NCBI RefSeq assembly: GCF_023746615.1
Contig: NZ_CP082276.1
Coordinates: forward strand, 1 to 64,000
Source: Grimontia kaedaensis
Lineage (GTDB): Bacteria > Pseudomonadota > Gammaproteobacteria > Enterobacterales > Vibrionaceae
Reading direction: 5' to 3'
Length of the DNA stretch: 64,000 nt
Shown one piece after another: positions 26,029 through 35,034 of this stretch. Made by a program: the position numbers and the translations under genes. The notes beneath the pieces are model-generated. The model ran no database searches and had not been told where the DNA came from. It saw only the letters and a program-made list of their open reading frames with translations. The stretch's first letter is position 1; the number at the start of each line of letters is the position of its first letter.

Positions 26029-27230
26029 AAGCCAGAGTGACGGACTTTTTCCATCGCCACTTTTCCAAGCGCAAACTGCTGACGTTGTTACCGTCGTGGA
26101 TGAAAAGCTCTGCAACCCAGCAAGGTTTGATGTTTGGTGGTGTGTCGATTATCAGTCTGGTGTTGATGGCAACCGTGACTTTCTTCTATGTCGAGCATGA
26201 ACTGAAAGACCAAAACCGCGAGATAGTGAAAGAGTCCCAGCAGCTCGCTACCGGTCACCATAAAAAAGTGGATGACGACCCGATAGAAGACGACGAGATT
26301 CTTGCGGTGTTGGCGTCTGGTTTTGTGCTTGCTGGCGTATTGGTGTCGATTTTCACCGTGGCATTGGTTGTTGTGATGAGCCGTATCAGCCAAAAACGCA
26401 TTAATCGTATTGAAAGCGTGCTCAATGCGGCGGCTGAGGGCGATCTTTCCGCTCGGACCGACGTGAAATACACACACAATGACTTGGCGAGAATTTCAGT
26501 TTCTGTCGATGACATGCTGTCACGGCTGGAAGGCTCTGTCGCGGCAATGAGCGACATCTCTGCCAACATCGCTCATGAGCTAAAAACACCGATTACCCGG
26601 TTGCGCCATAACCTGCTGACACTTCGGGAAGACGCGGAGCGTGTTGAGCCGAATCTCGATGACGCTTTTATCGAGGAACTGGACAAAGCGCTGGAAGATT
26701 CGCAGCGTTTGGCTTCTATTTTTGATGCATTGCTGCGGATATCTCAGATTGAGTCCGGTGCACGCCGAAGCCGCTTTATGGCGCTTGATCTGAATAATGT
26801 TATCGAGACAGTGGCAGAGATTTATGTCGATGTCGCCGAAGATGCAGAGATGACGCTGACGATTGAGAAGCCGGATTCACCACTGATGATTCAAGGCGAT
26901 CGAGAATTGCTTATCCAGCAGGTCGCTAATCTGATTGAGAACGCGCTGCGCTATTGTCCGGCGGGCAGTGAAATCGCTCTTCGCTGCGGTGAAAATCCGG
27001 AAAACGGCAATGTTTGGCTCGAAGTGAGCGATAACGGACCTGGCATCGTCGATGAAGAAAAAGAACGCGTGTTCGAACGTCTTTACCGCGTAGACAAAAG
27101 CCGCACAGATGGTGGCTTGGGTCTTGGGTTGTCCTTGGCAAAGGCGGTGGCTGGTTTGCATTATGGCCATATTGAGCTGTTTGATGCTGAGCCGGGGTTG
27201 GGCGTCAGGGTGGCGATCCCGATTCGCTAG
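26025..27230 (+). CDS. Sensor histidine kinase, HAMP-HisKA-HATPase
   Basis: 401 aa. Two membrane helices (about 37-58 and 93-116) with a short periplasmic loop, HAMP domain (about 118-170), HisKA with phosphoacceptor His184 in NIAHELKTPITRLRH, and HATPase with the NLIENALRYC N-box, SDNGPGI and GGLGLGLSLA. It overlaps the response regulator by ATGA. The short loop suggests that the periplasmic PepSY protein may help sensing; this is inference. Confidence 0.92.
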   Translation: MKARVTDFFHRHFSKRKLLTLLPSWMKSSATQQGLMFGGVSIISLVLMATVTFFYVEHELKDQNREIVKESQQLATGHHKKVDDDPIEDDEILAVLASGFVLAGVLVSIFTVALVVVMSRISQKRINRIESVLNAAAEGDLSARTDVKYTHNDLARISVSVDDMLSRLEGSVAAMSDISANIAHELKTPITRLRHNLLTLREDAERVEPNLDDAFIEELDKALEDSQRLASIFDALLRISQIESGARRSRFMALDLNNVIETVAEIYVDVAEDAEMTLTIEKPDSPLMIQGDRELLIQQVANLIENALRYCPAGSEIALRCGENPENGNVWLEVSDNGPGIVDEEKERVFERLYRVDKSRTDGGLGLGLSLAKAVAGLHYGHIELFDAEPGLGVRVAIPIR

Positions 27231-27432
27231 AGTCTATTGATCAATTAGACGCACTATTAGGTTGTTTTTGTTAGTAAAGAACATGGAGGAGTATTGGTTC
27301 AAGAAGAATAAATCTTTAACTGTTTTTTCCTCCTTTGAATATGAAATCTATTTCATTTTTCTTTCATTTATAAAAATTAATTTAATTAGGTATTATTTTG
27401 TCTTCTTAATTTTGAGAATAATTTGGTTTTCT

Positions 27433-27475
27433 GACGACTTTATTCTCAGAAATGAGAATTAAGTCGTCGAGTTTT
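27433..27475 (+). terminator. Terminator hairpin after the two-component operon
   Basis: Long stem GACGACTT-T-ATTCTCA paired with TGAGAAT-T-AAGTCGTC (one T-T mismatch), GAAA tetraloop, then GAGTTTT. It lies about 200 AT-rich bases after the kinase stop and just before the end of the convergent LuxP-like gene. Confidence 0.65.
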
Positions 27476-27483
27476 AATATTTC

Positions 27484-28566
27484 TCACTCAATGCCAGAAT
27501 AACGGAATGCTTCTCTGGTCAGGCGGTTTAATTCGCTTTCTTTCATCTGGTTATGAACCACAGTGATGCGCCCGAGATAAATTAAAGGCACTTCCGATGA
27601 TCTACCTTCAATATGAAATTTGATCGCTTCGGCAGTAGCTACACCCAGATCATCGCTCATCCGCATTGGCGTCGCATCTAACTCACCAGCCCGAATCTTT
27701 TCGATCTCTTTTGCCGTGCCACCCCAGCCCGTTACGTAAATGTCAGACAATCGGTCTGCTTCACCAAGCGCTTCGACAGCCCCCATGGTCATGGCGGTAT
27801 TGGCATTGTGTATCATTGACACTTCAGGGAAATTATTGAGTACCAATCGCACGCCGTCAGCGCCTCCGAGTTTCTGATATTGGCCAAAGTGCTCGTAAAT
27901 GTTTAGCCAATCACCTTTCTGCTGGACACAGTCGATAAACCCTTGAGAACGTTGAGTATCTGTAATGCCTGGGATTCCACGGTTTGCTGCAAATTCCACC
28001 TGCTTTCCCATGTGTTTAATCACATGGTCGCAAAGCACATCTGCGCCCATCGCACTCGAAAAGTCGAACCAGCCGTCCGGCTGATGTGTCCATGCTTTGT
28101 TTGGTGTATGGAACGCCCAAATGAAGGTTTTGAACTTGTCTGACGCCGAGAGTTTTTGGATGTTGTCTGCCTGTAGGTCCAGCTCGGAAGGGCCGAAAAT
28201 CACGAAGTCATACGGCTGCTCAGCATTAAGTACTTGCTCTGTGTATTGCGATTGCAATGAGTGCTCAATTTGCTTTGAGGTATACTCGTGAACCTCGTAG
28301 GGTACTTTTAAGTCCAATAAGCGCTTTGTCATCGCTTTGAAATTTTTCACCCAAAAATCAGAGATATCTGCACTCGGGTAAATAACTGCAATGCGTATAG
28401 GTTTGCTAAACTTTTCTATATTCGTTGGTAAAGGCGGTTCACTAACGGTTTTCTGAAATGTTTTAAGCTTTTCATTATTCGAATTATTTAGGTTTTCTTT
28501 AGATGAAACTGAAAAAGACATCGCCCACAAAGCAACAACCAGGCCTGCCACTATACTTCTTTTCAT
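27484..28566 (-). CDS. LuxP-like periplasmic binding protein
   Basis: 360 aa, signal peptide about 1-22, periplasmic sugar-binding fold. It is co-linear with Vibrio LuxP, the AI-2 receptor: RIAVIYPSADISDFWVKN, GAVEALGEADRLSDIYVTGWGG, DATPMRMSDDLGVATAEAIK, and the ending LTREAFRYSG. Of the AI-2 contacts known in LuxP, the Ser and Trp of SDxW, the Trp of GWGG and the Arg of MRM are kept. The equivalents of Gln77, Asn159 and Asp267 appear changed by my eye alignment, so the ligand may differ. No luxQ is adjacent. AAGGAAGG precedes the ATG. It diverges, 52 bases apart, from a second binding-protein gene. Confidence 0.8.
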   Translation of the reverse strand: MKRSIVAGLVVALWAMSFSVSSKENLNNSNNEKLKTFQKTVSEPPLPTNIEKFSKPIRIAVIYPSADISDFWVKNFKAMTKRLLDLKVPYEVHEYTSKQIEHSLQSQYTEQVLNAEQPYDFVIFGPSELDLQADNIQKLSASDKFKTFIWAFHTPNKAWTHQPDGWFDFSSAMGADVLCDHVIKHMGKQVEFAANRGIPGITDTQRSQGFIDCVQQKGDWLNIYEHFGQYQKLGGADGVRLVLNNFPEVSMIHNANTAMTMGAVEALGEADRLSDIYVTGWGGTAKEIEKIRAGELDATPMRMSDDLGVATAEAIKFHIEGRSSEVPLIYLGRITVVHNQMKESELNRLTREAFRYSGIE

Positions 28567-28618
28567 TTTCCTTCCTTGTGGTTTACCAACTGGAAAAACT
28601 CTATTAACATGCTTATTA

Positions 28619-29776
28619 ATGATACATGAGAATTATAAATCGGACTGGTTTCATTCTTTGAGTGCTTATATTTTTTCCCGATTCAAGACTTTTATCATCT
28701 TTTTCTTCGCGACAACGTGTTCTGCCGAAACGCTGACAGCATATTACGTTGGCTATGCACAGGAAAAAGTGAAAAGAGCGATATATGAGAATGCTGTCTG
28801 GGGTGGCCCCACGACCGGCCCAAGTATTGTGAGCGGTAAAAACATTATTTTTGTTGCCTCTGACTTGAGAAATGGTGGGGTATACGGCGTTGGTAAAGGG
28901 ATGTCTGAAGCCATTTCCAATCTCGACTGGCACCTTAGGTTTATTGATGGGTTTGGTTCAGAGGTGCGTCAAGGAGCAGCCATCAAGAAAGCCATCAGCT
29001 TCAAACCAGATGCGATTGTGCTCGGTGGTATCGACGCTCAGCATCACAAAGAAGTGCTCAAAATTGCCAAAAGCCATGGCATTGTAGTGATTGGTTGGCA
29101 TGCAACCGAGCTGGCGGGTGGGAACAGCGAACTGGGTCTTTTCATGAACGTGACTACGGATCCGCTCGCCGTTGCCGAAATTGCCGCGATGCTGGCTATC
29201 GTCAACTCCAAAGGGCGTGCAAAAACCCTGATATTCACAGATCCAAACTACAAAATTGCCACCATCAAAGCGAACGCCATGGCAGACACCATCCGTCGTT
29301 GTGCAAACTGTGAAGTCTTGGAGGTCAACGCGCTGCCTCTGGATAAAATCGCCGAGCAGATGCCAGTAACGTTTGAAGGTCTTTGGAAGAAATACGGCGC
29401 AGATATTACACACATTCTCGCTATCAACGACCTCTACATTGACTATGTTATCCCCTCTCTAGAAACAAACGTAGAACAGCAAATTCATATACCGCAGAAC
29501 ATCTCTGCCGGTGATGGAAGCCGCGCGGCCTATAAGCGCATTAACAATGGCAGCTTCCAGTTGGCAACAGTTCCTGAGCCGCTCTACCTACATGGTTGGC
29601 AGATCACGGATGAGCTGAACCGCGCATTCAACCAACTTCCTCCGAGTGGATATTCCGCGCCAGTGCACATGGTGACACCTGAGAATGTCAGCGAATTGAT
29701 TGGCAAGCATGAACGTGGTGTCTATGACCCGAAAAATGGCTACCGCGATGCCTACCTCAAGATATGGAAGCCATGA
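28619..29776 (+). CDS. Periplasmic sugar-binding-type protein coupled to a GGDEF-EAL protein
   Basis: 385 aa with a hydrophobic export signal (about 20-36, ending CSAE) and an ABC-type sugar-binding fold (Peripla_BP_4-like): IIFVASDLRNGGVYGVGKGMSEA, KPDAIVLGGIDA, GIVVIGWHA and HILAINDLYIDYVIP. No ABC permease or ATPase gene is nearby. Instead the stop overlaps the next gene as ATGA, so it probably serves as the ligand-sensing partner of the GGDEF-EAL protein, not in transport. No strong ribosome site is seen before the ATG. The ligand is unknown. Confidence 0.78.
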   Translation: MIHENYKSDWFHSLSAYIFSRFKTFIIFFFATTCSAETLTAYYVGYAQEKVKRAIYENAVWGGPTTGPSIVSGKNIIFVASDLRNGGVYGVGKGMSEAISNLDWHLRFIDGFGSEVRQGAAIKKAISFKPDAIVLGGIDAQHHKEVLKIAKSHGIVVIGWHATELAGGNSELGLFMNVTTDPLAVAEIAAMLAIVNSKGRAKTLIFTDPNYKIATIKANAMADTIRRCANCEVLEVNALPLDKIAEQMPVTFEGLWKKYGADITHILAINDLYIDYVIPSLETNVEQQIHIPQNISAGDGSRAAYKRINNGSFQLATVPEPLYLHGWQITDELNRAFNQLPPSGYSAPVHMVTPENVSELIGKHERGVYDPKNGYRDAYLKIWKP

Positions 29777-32274
29777 TGAATTTTAACAATACCAGTATTA
29801 CCCAACGGCTTATCATCTCGAGCCTCATCTCTCTTCTGATGGTGAGCTTCGCTGTTTTGATTGTTATTCGTTCGCTGTTCTATGTTGAATCAACACTCAA
29901 AACGGAAACCTCGCGTCATGTGTCTGAACTGATTGTGAACTCAGAGATCAGCCGCCGAGTCTTTGCGTTGACCTCGCGTGTGAAATTGTTGGAACAAACC
30001 TTCCTGTACAGTGAAACCGTGCTTTCTGAAGAAGCGTTTAACATTGATTTCCAACTGCAAAGGCTAAGAGATCTTTCTACGAATCAGGATTTTTCCTATC
30101 AAATAGATGCGTTCATCGACAACTTCCACCGCTTTTTAGGCAGTTCACTGGCGCTGAACAGAATCCTAAAACAGACCAACACCATTGATGCTACCTTGGC
30201 TGAGCAACTCGACGCGCTTGAGGTGGCAGTGGCGGCGAGTAAGTTAGAACACCTTGGCGAGGAAGAGGTGACTATCTACAATAACGAGCTTGATATTATC
30301 GCCATGCTTCGTGAGTCATTTCTGATGGTTGGAAAAATGTTGGGGGATATTCATAGCCGCATTACGCCTGAAACCGAAAAAGTGTTACTCATCGAGGCAG
30401 AAAAAGAGCTGGACATTCTTCAGCTTCATCTGGAAAACGTGGACATATCCACCACAGAGGTCCGAACGCAGAAAATCGCAATTAAGCGAACTCTAGAGCG
30501 ATACCATGCGACGCTCAGGAAAATCCGCGCCAACCTTGACCAGCGTTGGATTGTCATGGCGGCACTTGTTCAGGCTCAGGCGGGTTTGCTTGAAATGGTG
30601 GAAAGCACTGAATCCCGCGTTCAGGAGCAAACTTTACAGCTGACAACACAGCTGGAAGATGTGATTACTGAATCTCGCTTCAACGCTATCATCATCAGTC
30701 TGCTGGCGTTTTTGTTCTCTGTGCTGCTGGTTAATCACGTTGTCAGCAGACATATCCAGAAGCCTCTTGACGATCTTAAAGATGGATTTGATCGCTTGGT
30801 TTCACATGGGACCAAACGTCCCATTGATTTGGGACGGACGGATGAGTGGGGGCATATTGAGAATGCCTACAACAATATGGCGGCGAGGTTGTCTGAGGCT
30901 TATCAGGCCATCACCGAAGAGAAGAAAAACTTCGACTTTCTTGCCCATCATGATCCTTTAACTCACCTCGCAAACCGCTTGCTGGCGACGAAAGAGCTGC
31001 GTAATCAAATTGCTGACTCCAAGGAAAATGGCACCAAATTCCTGCTTCTCTATCTGGATATTGATGAATTCAAAACTATCAACGATTCTCTGGGACATGC
31101 CGCGGGAGATAACCTACTGGTCAACGTGGCCGGTAAACTGACCAGATTGATTGGCGATTCCGGCTTTGTTGCCCGTATGGGGGGGGATGAGTTTATGATC
31201 CTCATTCCTAACACTCACTTAGAGCAAGGGAAGCTCATCGCCCAGCGAATTAATAAGGCAATTAAGCAACCTTATTACATTGAAAAAAGCACAGTTTTTG
31301 TGTCGACCAGTATCGGTATCTGTGAATTCCCTGACCACGGGTATGATGGTGAAACACTGATCCGGAATGCAGATACGGCAATGTACTACGCGAAACGCAA
31401 TGGCCGCGACAGTTACCGTATTTACACGGATGAAATGACCACTGAAGTGAACGACATTATCGAGACCAACCGCGGCTTAAACCAAGCAGTCCGCGGAGAT
31501 GAGCTGACTGTCTTCTTCCAACCCAAAGTGAATTTAGCTTCCGGCAATATCATTGGTGCAGAAGCATTGGTGCGTTGGCAGCACCCTAAACTGGGCTTGC
31601 TCCCGCCGTCTGCTTTCATGGAAGTCGCAGAGAAATCTGATCTGGTCGTCGACATTGATAAATGGGTGTTCAGCAAGGTAGCCAGATTGATAACAGATTG
31701 GAAAAACGCGGGTATCGACACGTCAAGCATTCTTATCTCGGTTAACTTTTCCGCAAGAATGTTCTACATGACGGATTTGGCAGAACAACTGCAAAAAATC
31801 CTCGATAAGACAGATTGCGAGCCGAGTCAGCTGATTTTGGAAATCACTGAGCGCGATATGATGCGGGACTTTGAAACTTGCGTCAGGACAATCGAAACCC
31901 TTCACGCCAAAGGTTATAAAATCGCGATTGATGACTTCGGTACCGGTTACTCCTCGCTCTCTGTGCTTAAAAACCTATCCGCCGATTACATCAAGCTAGA
32001 CCGGAGCTTCATCAAAGACGTTCACTCATCATCGTCTGACTATGAAATCACCAAGGCGATTCTCCAACTGGCGAGCGTGCTGGATTTATCCGTGGTGGCA
32101 GAAGGGACAGAAACTCGGCCGCATGTCGACACTTTGCGTCAGCTTGGGTGCACGTCGGCACAAGGCTACTATTTCGCCAAACCGCTGCCTGTCGATGATT
32201 GGCTTGACTATTTGGGGGAAAACCAACGCAAGGCCAGTCAGAGTGACTATATCAGACTGAAATCCGCGACATAA
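29773..32274 (+). CDS. Membrane GGDEF-EAL protein (c-di-GMP cyclase/phosphodiesterase)
   Basis: 833 aa. TM helix about 14-36, a large periplasmic helical domain 37-300, second TM about 303-324, HAMP-like region 325-380, GGDEF with intact GGDEF at 470-474, then EAL with EALVR from 597, the EITER, DDFGTG and KLDRSF motifs; the usual AEGVE is AEGTE. Both catalytic sites look intact. The start at 29773 overlaps the binding protein stop (ATGA). The arrangement resembles the V. cholerae NspS-MbaA pair, in which a periplasmic binding protein controls a GGDEF-EAL enzyme, but the binding protein here is of a sugar-binding family. Confidence 0.9.
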   Translation: MMNFNNTSITQRLIISSLISLLMVSFAVLIVIRSLFYVESTLKTETSRHVSELIVNSEISRRVFALTSRVKLLEQTFLYSETVLSEEAFNIDFQLQRLRDLSTNQDFSYQIDAFIDNFHRFLGSSLALNRILKQTNTIDATLAEQLDALEVAVAASKLEHLGEEEVTIYNNELDIIAMLRESFLMVGKMLGDIHSRITPETEKVLLIEAEKELDILQLHLENVDISTTEVRTQKIAIKRTLERYHATLRKIRANLDQRWIVMAALVQAQAGLLEMVESTESRVQEQTLQLTTQLEDVITESRFNAIIISLLAFLFSVLLVNHVVSRHIQKPLDDLKDGFDRLVSHGTKRPIDLGRTDEWGHIENAYNNMAARLSEAYQAITEEKKNFDFLAHHDPLTHLANRLLATKELRNQIADSKENGTKFLLLYLDIDEFKTINDSLGHAAGDNLLVNVAGKLTRLIGDSGFVARMGGDEFMILIPNTHLEQGKLIAQRINKAIKQPYYIEKSTVFVSTSIGICEFPDHGYDGETLIRNADTAMYYAKRNGRDSYRIYTDEMTTEVNDIIETNRGLNQAVRGDELTVFFQPKVNLASGNIIGAEALVRWQHPKLGLLPPSAFMEVAEKSDLVVDIDKWVFSKVARLITDWKNAGIDTSSILISVNFSARMFYMTDLAEQLQKILDKTDCEPSQLILEITERDMMRDFETCVRTIETLHAKGYKIAIDDFGTGYSSLSVLKNLSADYIKLDRSFIKDVHSSSSDYEITKAILQLASVLDLSVVAEGTETRPHVDTLRQLGCTSAQGYYFAKPLPVDDWLDYLGENQRKASQSDYIRLKSAT

Positions 32275-32384
32275 AGCGTTGCGATTAGCCGCTATTGAGA
32301 GGTTTGATAGGCCGAATAGTATCACTCCATACATTGTTAGGAGGTAGCTTTCTCTCTTCATTCCAACCGTTGAATATCATACAT

Positions 32385-32409
32385 AAACAGCCCTTTGAGG
32401 GCTGTTTTT
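32385..32409 (+). terminator. Rho-independent terminator of the binding protein/GGDEF-EAL operon
   Basis: Stem AAACAGCCC/GGGCTGTTT with a five-base loop followed by T residues, about 110 bases after the stop. Confidence 0.85.
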
Positions 32410-32514
32410 CGTTGGAGAGGATGAATATGTATGAGGACTAGCGGACAAATTTCACCAAGTGGGATTTTACCGTGTTAAGGTTTTCAAAGTTCAGCGAGTA
32501 ACAAGGAGTTTGAG

Positions 32515-32772
32515 ATGATCGCAAGGGAATGGAAAGCACGGTGTCCAAAGCACCATGAAGAGGGTTTTATTGCTTATCTTTATGAAACCGGGGTAAAAGA
32601 AACGTCTGAGACTGAGGGTTTTCGGGGGGCGCAGATATTCAAGCGCGAGATGGATGGAAATTCAGAAATTACTTTAATCAGCTACTGGAAAGATCTGGAG
32701 TGCATTAAGGCCTTTGCGGGTGAAGATATCGGCATTGCCCGTTTGTACCCGGAAGATGAAAGTACGAACTGA
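32515..32772 (+). CDS. Small antibiotic-biosynthesis-monooxygenase-like (ABM fold) protein
   Basis: 85 aa single-domain protein. FIAYLYETGVKETSETEGFRGAQIFKR and ISYWKDLECIKAFAGEDIG fit the dimeric alpha/beta-barrel ABM family. AAGGAG lies about six bases before the ATG. Role unknown; msrA follows 74 bases later on the same strand, perhaps a stress-related pair. Confidence 0.7.
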   Translation: MIAREWKARCPKHHEEGFIAYLYETGVKETSETEGFRGAQIFKREMDGNSEITLISYWKDLECIKAFAGEDIGIARLYPEDESTN

Positions 32773-32846
32773 AACCTGACTTTCACGTGTCTCACTATGA
32801 AGTCGTTGAAAGTCGTTTAAACCAATAAACAAGATACTCATTAACA

Positions 32847-33350
32847 ATGAAAAAAGCTTCGCCAGAAAAATCGTTGGAAGAGATCTACTTTGCAGGTGGC
32901 TGCCTGTGGGGTGTTCAGGAATTTATGCGCCACTTGCCAGGTGTAGTATCCACAGAAGCGGGAAGGGCAAACGGCACCAGCGACTCAACGGCCGCACCTT
33001 ATGATGGTTATGCCGAAAGTGTACGAACACAATTCGATCCTGACACGGTCTCTGTCATGACGCTGATGGGATATTTCTTTGAAATCATCGATCCGCACAG
33101 TGTGAACCAGCAAGGCGAAGATGTCGGCGAGAAATACCGCACAGGCATATACAGCAAGCATCCTGATCATTTGACTATTGCCCGCGAATTCATTGCGGCC
33201 AGGGAAGATGCGGAAAAGATTGCAGTGGAAGTCTTGCCCCTGAGTAACTATGTGCCGAGTGATGATGAGCATCAAGACAGGCTGACCCGTTTTCCTGATG
33301 ACTATTGCCATATCCCTCTGGATTTATTACATAAATACAAGAAGAAATAG
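32847..33350 (+). CDS. msrA: Peptide methionine-S-sulfoxide reductase MsrA
   Basis: 167 aa cytoplasmic repair enzyme. GGCLWG with catalytic Cys19 (usually GGCFWG; Phe is Leu here) and the substrate-binding GYAESV..QFDP, DPHSVNQQGEDVGEKYRTGIY segments are clear. C-terminal resolving cysteines are not evident apart from Cys in DDYCHI. Reduces Met-(S)-O in proteins. Confidence 0.88.
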   Translation: MKKASPEKSLEEIYFAGGCLWGVQEFMRHLPGVVSTEAGRANGTSDSTAAPYDGYAESVRTQFDPDTVSVMTLMGYFFEIIDPHSVNQQGEDVGEKYRTGIYSKHPDHLTIAREFIAAREDAEKIAVEVLPLSNYVPSDDEHQDRLTRFPDDYCHIPLDLLHKYKKK

Positions 33351-33371
33351 ATTAAAGCCAAGGATGAAGGA

Positions 33372-33722
33372 ATGAACAGAACAATCGCATTAACCCTGAC
33401 ACTTTGTAGCGCCTTGCTGGTGGCGCCTGTGGCTTCGGCAACGGAGCGCGCAGAGTATGGTTGGGAAATGATTGAGCAGGGCGCGATGGTGGTGGATGTT
33501 CGTACTCCGGCTGAGTTCGATGATGGCCACCTGAGTGGTGCACTGAATTACCCTGTGACGGAGCTGGATAAGCACATCCAGCATTTAGATAAAGACACAC
33601 CGCTGGTGTTGTATTGCCGCAGCGGCGTTCGCTCGGGTGCAGCCTATCAATATCTGTTGAGCAAGGGCTTCACCAATCTTCACAATGCAGGTGGTTTTGA
33701 AGAAATGAAAAACGCGAAGTAA
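33372..33722 (+). CDS. Periplasmic rhodanese-like sulfurtransferase (PspE/GlpE-like)
   Basis: 116 aa with signal peptide (about 1-23, ends ASAT) and a single rhodanese domain: VVDVRTPAEFDDGHLSGALNYP and the active-site loop CRSGVRSG with Cys82. Two GGA-containing sites precede the ATG (AAGGATGAAGGA). Its 3' end forms part of a hairpin shared with the convergent mltC. Confidence 0.88.
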   Translation: MNRTIALTLTLCSALLVAPVASATERAEYGWEMIEQGAMVVDVRTPAEFDDGHLSGALNYPVTELDKHIQHLDKDTPLVLYCRSGVRSGAAYQYLLSKGFTNLHNAGGFEEMKNAK

Positions 33723-34879
33723 ATGACTTCGCGTTTCCAGTTAAACCATTTCTGGTAACTGCTGAAATTTTCCCTTCATTAAAGTCTTTCTGGAAGTAGA
33801 GCACCTTTTGCAGGTAGCGTCTCGCCTCGTCTTTCGGGTGTCGGGTTGTCAGGGCATCGTAGACCTGGCGCGGAGACTTACGATTTAGCTCTACCATGGC
33901 CTGTTTGCGATCGTTATGGAAGGTGGCCAGAACACCGCCGGTGCCGCCGTTGTAGGCGGAAATCATGCTGAAGTGTTTGGATGAAGCGTTCTTCACATCA
34001 CGCAGATAACGGGTTTTCAGAATGTGCAGATACGCCGTGCCTGTGTCGATATTGTTAGCCGGATCGAACAGGTACTCTTTGGTCGGCATTCCCGGCTTTT
34101 TCTTCACCAGATTAAACACATCTGCGCCTGCTGTTTTCGGGATCACCTGCATTAACCCGTATGCGCCCGCATGGCTGACCGCATAAGGGTTGAAGCTGCT
34201 TTCGGTTTTGATCACCGCATAAATCAGATCTTCTGGAATGTCGTAACGCTTTGAGGCGTCGCGAACATAGTGTGCATACTGGTATTCGCGCTGCTCCAAA
34301 TGGTCTTTCACCATATCAATTTGCACGTAATAGGCTTTGCCGCGCTTGATGGTTTTGCTTTGTAGCTTGTTGTTGATGAGGTAATCCGCAAAGCGGTTTG
34401 CGCGCCATTCCCACTCAATCGATTTGCCTTCCTGATCGACAATCTGACCGAGGAAAAATGGCTTTCCGGTGAGCTCAATATCTTTGTCCGTAAACTGCTC
34501 GACGTGCTTGGGGTCAGCGGGCATTAATACCGTTTGAACGATGGCTTTTTGGCAGCTTCTCCATCGGCTGGCGCTGGGCAACGGTAGAAACATAGATCTT
34601 ACCTGCCTCAAAGTCGATGTGTGCACGGGTCTGATAACCGTCCAGATACTTCACATAGCGGTGTTTGCTGGACTCGACATACTCATCGTCGTCCCATTGT
34701 TTTTTCGCTTCTTTCGCAATATAAGCGAACAGGGCGTTGATTGCCTTTTTGTTGGCATCAGACACGGGTTGGCTGGTCACAGGTGGCGGTGTGTTATCGC
34801 AATTGCAGTCCGGGGTTTCGGGCGCTGACGAGCAGCCAGCAAGCAGGGTTGCTGACAGCAGAAGAATGGTTTTTTTCAT
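33670..34879 (-). pseudogene. mltC: mltC, membrane-bound lytic murein transglycosylase C, frameshifted
   Basis: Two frames together give one MltC. The first frame (34879 to 34514) has a lipoprotein signal with lipobox LAGC and the family N-domain ending RAHIDFEAGKIYVSTVAQ. The second frame (from about 34550 to 33670) carries QKAIVQTVLMPADP and the SLT catalytic domain with KTESSFNPYAVSHAGAYGLMQ, the Glu being catalytic, and ISAYNGGTGG. The break is at a run of five A on the coding strand (34546-34550): removing one A restores LPKAIVQTVL. At the 3' end, removing one A from a run of four (about 33769-33772) would give a stop at 33741-33743, just before the terminator. It is a true pseudogene or a pair of homopolymer sequencing errors. 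Confidence 0.85.
33710..33736. terminator. Shared hairpin terminator between rhodanese gene and mltC
   Basis: Stem AAACGCGAAGT/ACTTCGCGTTT with five-base loop. The minus strand shows TTTTTCATTT after the stem. The left arm includes the rhodanese stop codon. On the minus strand it lies inside the currently open mltC frame. Confidence 0.7.
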
Positions 34880-35034
34880 CGTCACTTCTGATTGTTGTTT
34901 TTGTTCTTAGTGAATAGAGGCGACGATGCTATGCCTGACCTTTAAAAAAGGAAAGAATTTTGTCGGCATCGAGGGAGCGAAAGATAGAAATTTTGCACTA
35001 GCACACAAGGTGTTAGCGCGCTTTTTGAGCAGGT

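Noticed and set aside
27262..27462. 66-codon frame rich in Phe, Ile and Tyr
   Set aside because: It simply reflects AT-rich intergenic DNA, has no good start signal, and runs into the terminator hairpin.
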